From positions 33,997-97,996 of the forward strand of contig CAZSAP010000012.1 of the NCBI GenBank assembly GCA_964604705.1: DNA of 64,000 nucleotides. Reading direction: 5' to 3'. Positions 60,871 through 64,000 of the stretch are shown piece by piece. The first letter of the stretch is position 1; each line of letters begins with the position of its first letter. The notes under the pieces were generated by a model, which worked only from the letters and a program-made list of their open reading frames with translations, made no database searches and was not told the DNA's origin. A program made the translations under genes and the position numbers. The DNA comes from JAAXVQ01 sp964604705. GTDB taxonomy: Bacteria > Oederibacteriota > JAAXVQ01.

Positions 60871-63800
60871 TCCGGCCTCTCCCAACCCTCCCGGTCGCTT
60901 CCCGTCGGTCCTGGGTATGCCTCTTTGGCTTGATGTTGTTTTTCTTTTTTTCCCTGGGCACCGCTTCCCTGTGGGCCGCCGATATTTGGTTCGATGACTT
61001 GACCGGTACGGCCGGAACAGCCCCGGTTGCTTGGTTGGATGAATCCACCAACGCTGGCTTCAATTCTCATATCCGCTTCTCCTCAACCTCATCGTATGCG
61101 GCCATTACCCGCAACGCCGTCAGTACCTGGGGCAAGGTCTTATCCCCAAATCTCAGCTGCGATGTTTCAACCTACTCCATGGTCGAAGTTCGCATTGTTG
61201 CGATCTCTCCTTCAACCCAGTGGAAAATCGGCATTCAAGAAACCGGCTTGCCGAATTATTGGGATTTAAATTCCGGCTCGACGGAAACCGGAACGTTTGC
61301 TTTCAACTATCAAACCACGACAGGTTGGAGCGGCACCAAAAACTTCAACGTACAGATCACGGTTGAAGGCGGAACTGGGACCTATGTGGTCGTCGATTTC
61401 GTACGCGTATGCGATAATGCCGTCACACCTACCCGAACCGCCACCACCACCTTCACTGCGACCGTCACGCCTACATCCACACCGACGGCAACGGTGACAC
61501 CCACAGCCACGGCAACAGTTACCTCCACCCCGGCGGCCCAGGGATATGTCCAACCCAATACGGTTCCTGCGCTTGCATCACAGAGCTACACCTACAACCT
61601 CGTCGGTCAAGCCAATGGCATCAACGCTCTTTACATAAACATACCCAACGGTTGGGCGGTATCCACCACGCCGTCGAGCGATTTGGGAGGCACCCCTACC
61701 TTTGCGGGCAATCGAATCATGATTAGCTATTCCCCGGCCATGAACTCGGGCGATCTGGATACCGTGAACTTTACGGCCACAGCTCCGGGTACAGGGGGGC
61801 TTTATTATTGGAACGGATACCTCAACGACGGTACATATGTGGTAGCAACCTCTGCTGCCAAAAGTCAGGCCGTATCGGTGCACACACTTACGACCACACC
61901 TACAGCCACTCCCACAAACACGTCCACTCAGACCATCACCCCGACCTACACCCCGACATCCACGGTCACATCCACATCGACCCCAGCAGCCCAGGGATAC
62001 ATTCAGCCCAATGTGGCTTCTTCGCATGAAGCTCAAAGCTATACGTACCATGTCGTTGGACAAGCCAACGGAATTAACAATCTATACATCAATATCCCCG
62101 ATGGATGGGCGGTCTCAACCACGCCCAACTCTGGAGTAATGGGCGGGACGGTTACCTTTGTGGGAAACCGCATCCTTGTCAGCTATGCGCCAGCCATGAA
62201 CTCGGGTGATTTGGATACAGTTACCTACACGGCTACGGCTCCTGGACTGGGTGGAGTGTATTATTGGAATGCTTACCTCAACGACGGTACATATACCGTT
62301 ATCACCTCTTCAACCAAGAGCCAGGCTGTGACCGTGAACACGCTTACGGCGACACCTACAAGCACGTATACCGCAACCTTCACGCCTACGTTTACTTCCA
62401 CTTCCACGACCACACCCACCTTCACGTCTACGACGACCTCGACTCCGACTTCCACGCCCGCCGCACAGGGTTACTTGCAGCCCAACTCGGCCTCGGCTCA
62501 GCAATCTCAAAGTTACGATTATTACCTGGTTGGACAAGCCAATGGGATCAATACCGTGTACATCAACATTCCCACGGGCTGGGCCGTTTCCACCACTCCC
62601 TCCAGTACCTTCGGCGGTACCGCTTCTTTGGGAGGCGACCGCATAATGATCAGTTATGCACCACCGATGAACTCCGGTGACCTCGATACAGTAACCTTTA
62701 CAGCCACAGCTCCGGGTACAGGCGGTATGTACTATTGGAATGCCTATCTCAACAACGGTACCTACATAGTCACCACCTCGTCCACCCGCAGTCAAGCTGT
62801 GGCAGTGGCTTCACTTACTGCCACCCCGACCGTAACCCCAACATCCACTTCGACGCATACGCTCACGGCCACACCCACAGCCACAGAAACGTCCACATCC
62901 ACTCATACACCCACGGCGACAGCCTCGGCTTCGTCCACCTCGACCGTGACCACCACACCCACGGAGACCTCGACCTCCACGCCCACCCAGACCGCTACAC
63001 ATACAGTCACCCAAACGTCTACGGCCACCTCGACCTCCACTCCTGCGGCACATGGCTATATCCAGCCCAATGCGGCGTCCGCCAACCAAGTCCAAAATTA
63101 CGACTACTATGTGGTCGGACAAGCCAACGGCATTGATACGGTGTACATCAACATCCCAAATGGCTGGGCGGTTTCCACCACGCCCAATTCCAATATTATG
63201 GGTGGTACGGTAACGTTCGCCGGCAGCGATCGCATTTGTGTTAGCTATTCGCCGTCTCTAAACGCCGGAGATTTGGACTCACTCACCTTTACGGCCATTG
63301 CTCCAGGCTTGGGCGGTGTGTATTATTGGAACGCTTATCTGAACAACGGAGCCTATGTCGTGACCACCTCGTCGACCAAGAGTCAAGCGGTCATGATCTC
63401 CACCCTTACGGCCACGCCCTCTTCCACGATGACGCCCACGGCCACGTACACCATGACCGCAACCATGACCGTCACCCCAACATCCTCGGCCACCTTTACA
63501 ACCACACCGACCGAGACTCCAACCCTAACCGCGACCTCGACCTATACCTTCACCTCCACGTTCACCTCCACCGAAAGCCCTACCTCTTCGGTGACACCGA
63601 CTTTGACCATAACCGCTACGCCCACATTCACGGAGACGCACACGGCCACGATCACACTAACCGCAACCTCGACAACCACGGAAACATATACTCCCACATC
63701 AACCGCCACACCTACCTTTACTGAGACCTTCACGTCCACATCCACAGCCACTGAAACGTCCACTAGCACTCCGACAGAAACCATAACTCCGACAGCTTCT

Positions 63801-64000
63801 GCAACCCCTACAGCGACGGGGACCTATACCGAAACCCCAACCTCCACGGGCACTCCGACAGAAACCGCCACGGCCACTGAAACACCAACGTCGTCAGCCA
63901 CACCCACGTTTACGGAGACACCCACGGAAACACCAACGTATACGGTAACGCCAACAGAAACCGTTACCTATACCGAAACACCGACATCCACCGAGACCCC
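60867..64000 (+). CDS. giant secreted Thr/Ser/Pro-rich repeat protein (runs off window)
   Basis: An open frame of over 1040 codons to the window edge with no stop. A long signal peptide (ends GTASLWAADIW) is followed by a 150-residue beta-rich domain (DIWFDDLTGTAGTAP... VVVDFVRVCDN). Then come four copies of a ~115-residue domain starting near 61542, 61995, 62469 and 63054. Each reads GYxQPN, then VGQANGI, INIPxGWAVSTTP, MNSGDLDTV, YYWNAYLN and SQAV. Linkers of TxTxTPT-type sequence separate them and lengthen toward the end; after copy four only linker is seen (over 180 residues). Its ATG overlaps the PorV-like gene. It is probably a surface stalk or adhesin. Confidence 0.8.
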   Translation, partial: MIRPLPTLPVASRRSWVCLFGLMLFFFFSLGTASLWAADIWFDDLTGTAGTAPVAWLDESTNAGFNSHIRFSSTSSYAAITRNAVSTWGKVLSPNLSCDVSTYSMVEVRIVAISPSTQWKIGIQETGLPNYWDLNSGSTETGTFAFNYQTTTGWSGTKNFNVQITVEGGTGTYVVVDFVRVCDNAVTPTRTATTTFTATVTPTSTPTATVTPTATATVTSTPAAQGYVQPNTVPALASQSYTYNLVGQANGINALYINIPNGWAVSTTPSSDLGGTPTFAGNRIMISYSPAMNSGDLDTVNFTATAPGTGGLYYWNGYLNDGTYVVATSAAKSQAVSVHTLTTTPTATPTNTSTQTITPTYTPTSTVTSTSTPAAQGYIQPNVASSHEAQSYTYHVVGQANGINNLYINIPDGWAVSTTPNSGVMGGTVTFVGNRILVSYAPAMNSGDLDTVTYTATAPGLGGVYYWNAYLNDGTYTVITSSTKSQAVTVNTLTATPTSTYTATFTPTFTSTSTTTPTFTSTTTSTPTSTPAAQGYLQPNSASAQQSQSYDYYLVGQANGINTVYINIPTGWAVSTTPSSTFGGTASLGGDRIMISYAPPMNSGDLDTVTFTATAPGTGGMYYWNAYLNNGTYIVTTSSTRSQAVAVASLTATPTVTPTSTSTHTLTATPTATETSTSTHTPTATASASSTSTVTTTPTETSTSTPTQTATHTVTQTSTATSTSTPAAHGYIQPNAASANQVQNYDYYVVGQANGIDTVYINIPNGWAVSTTPNSNIMGGTVTFAGSDRICVSYSPSLNAGDLDSLTFTAIAPGLGGVYYWNAYLNNGAYVVTTSSTKSQAVMISTLTATPSSTMTPTATYTMTATMTVTPTSSATFTTTPTETPTLTATSTYTFTSTFTSTESPTSSVTPTLTITATPTFTETHTATITLTATSTTTETYTPTSTATPTFTETFTSTSTATETSTSTPTETITPTASATPTATGTYTETPTSTGTPTETATATETPTSSATPTFTETPTETPTYTVTPTETVTYTETPTSTET

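Noticed and set aside
61266..63784. Minus-strand and off-frame plus-strand open frames opposite the Thr-rich repeat gene
   Set aside because: They are shadows of the low-complexity ACN repeats (giving Val/Gly- or His/Tyr-rich frames); the plus frame from 60867 has a signal peptide, folded repeats and an ATGA junction.
61430..64000. Possible CRISPR or tandem DNA repeat array
   Set aside because: The DNA repeats are imperfect, have no constant spacer length and follow codon periodicity of Thr/Ser/Pro; they are coding linkers.
1..64000. tRNA, rRNA or tmRNA genes
   Set aside because: No cloverleaf-type gaps or rRNA-like stretches were noticed in the intergenic regions; a covariance search was not possible by eye.

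Overview
The window is 64 kb of Gram-negative-type bacterial chromosome. It is densely packed, and most genes on the minus strand are chained by stop/start overlaps. Two PorV/UPF0164-like outer-membrane proteins, a large secreted protein with a C-terminus resembling a type IX secretion sorting domain, and a giant secreted Thr/Ser/Pro-rich repeat protein suggest an uncultured FCB-like or candidate-phylum bacterium (of the Omnitrophica / Elusimicrobia / FCPU426 sort). That placement is inference from protein style only. I found no rRNA, tRNA, CRISPR array or insertion sequence.

Layout. (1) 1-4.1 kb: the start of dinB (cut by the window edge), a DUF3795-like gene, lexA and a VOC protein in one SOS-type run, then a hypothetical gene and tldD. 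(2) 4.1-12.4 kb: first block of a fatty-acid/polyketide-like pathway, with ACPs, ketosynthases, a ketosynthase-like half protein without the active Cys, a hot-dog thioesterase, an ApeP-like dehydratase, two overlapping radical SAM genes (one with a B12-type N-terminus) and an LpxL-like acyltransferase. (3) 12.8-16.8 kb, plus strand: a PAS-rich hybrid histidine kinase and a ParA-like ATPase. (4) 16.9-35.3 kb: second block, reading leftwards from a sigma70-like promoter at about 35.3 kb: PaaK-like ligase, glycosyltransferase-DUF2062, an MMPL exporter/acyltransferase/methyltransferase fusion, an MBL-fold protein, a CrtI-like oxidoreductase, a ketosynthase, a C45-type hydrolase with TPRs, a ketoreductase and another ketosynthase. 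The last ketosynthase overlaps the sorting-domain protein, which is followed by a PorV-TPR protein. (5) 35.4-41.3 kb: a multi-PAS sensor kinase and a possible transglutaminase-like protein. (6) 41.3-53.1 kb: one long housekeeping run for lysine (lysA, dapF, dapA, dapB), folate (folK), a deoxynucleoside kinase, pantothenate (panB, panC, panD), NAD (nadA, nadX) and nfo. (7) 53.4-58.5 kb: a small outer-membrane protein, folC, accD, trpA and trpB. (8) 58.7-64 kb, plus strand: a HAMP membrane protein, a PorV-like protein and the giant repeat protein running off the edge.

How it fits together. Blocks 2 and 4 carry what is needed to prime, extend, reduce, dehydrate, acylate, methylate and export a polyene or lipid-like product. 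They resemble aryl-polyene/flexirubin clusters. The two radical SAM enzymes, several ketosynthases and the CrtI-like oxidoreductase also recall gene sets proposed for ladderane lipids. No ammonia lyase for an aryl starter was found. Supporting metabolism lies nearby: panB/C/D for phosphopantetheine and accD for malonyl-CoA.

The most unexpected signal is in the gaps between genes. Five nested inverted-repeat elements were found. Two share three conserved stretches separated by two hairpins whose sequences differ but whose pairing is kept (28514-28621 and, inverted, 32481-32597). Two others share a different core (50758-50892 and 53183-53275). The fifth has perfect 36-bp arms (8438-8643).
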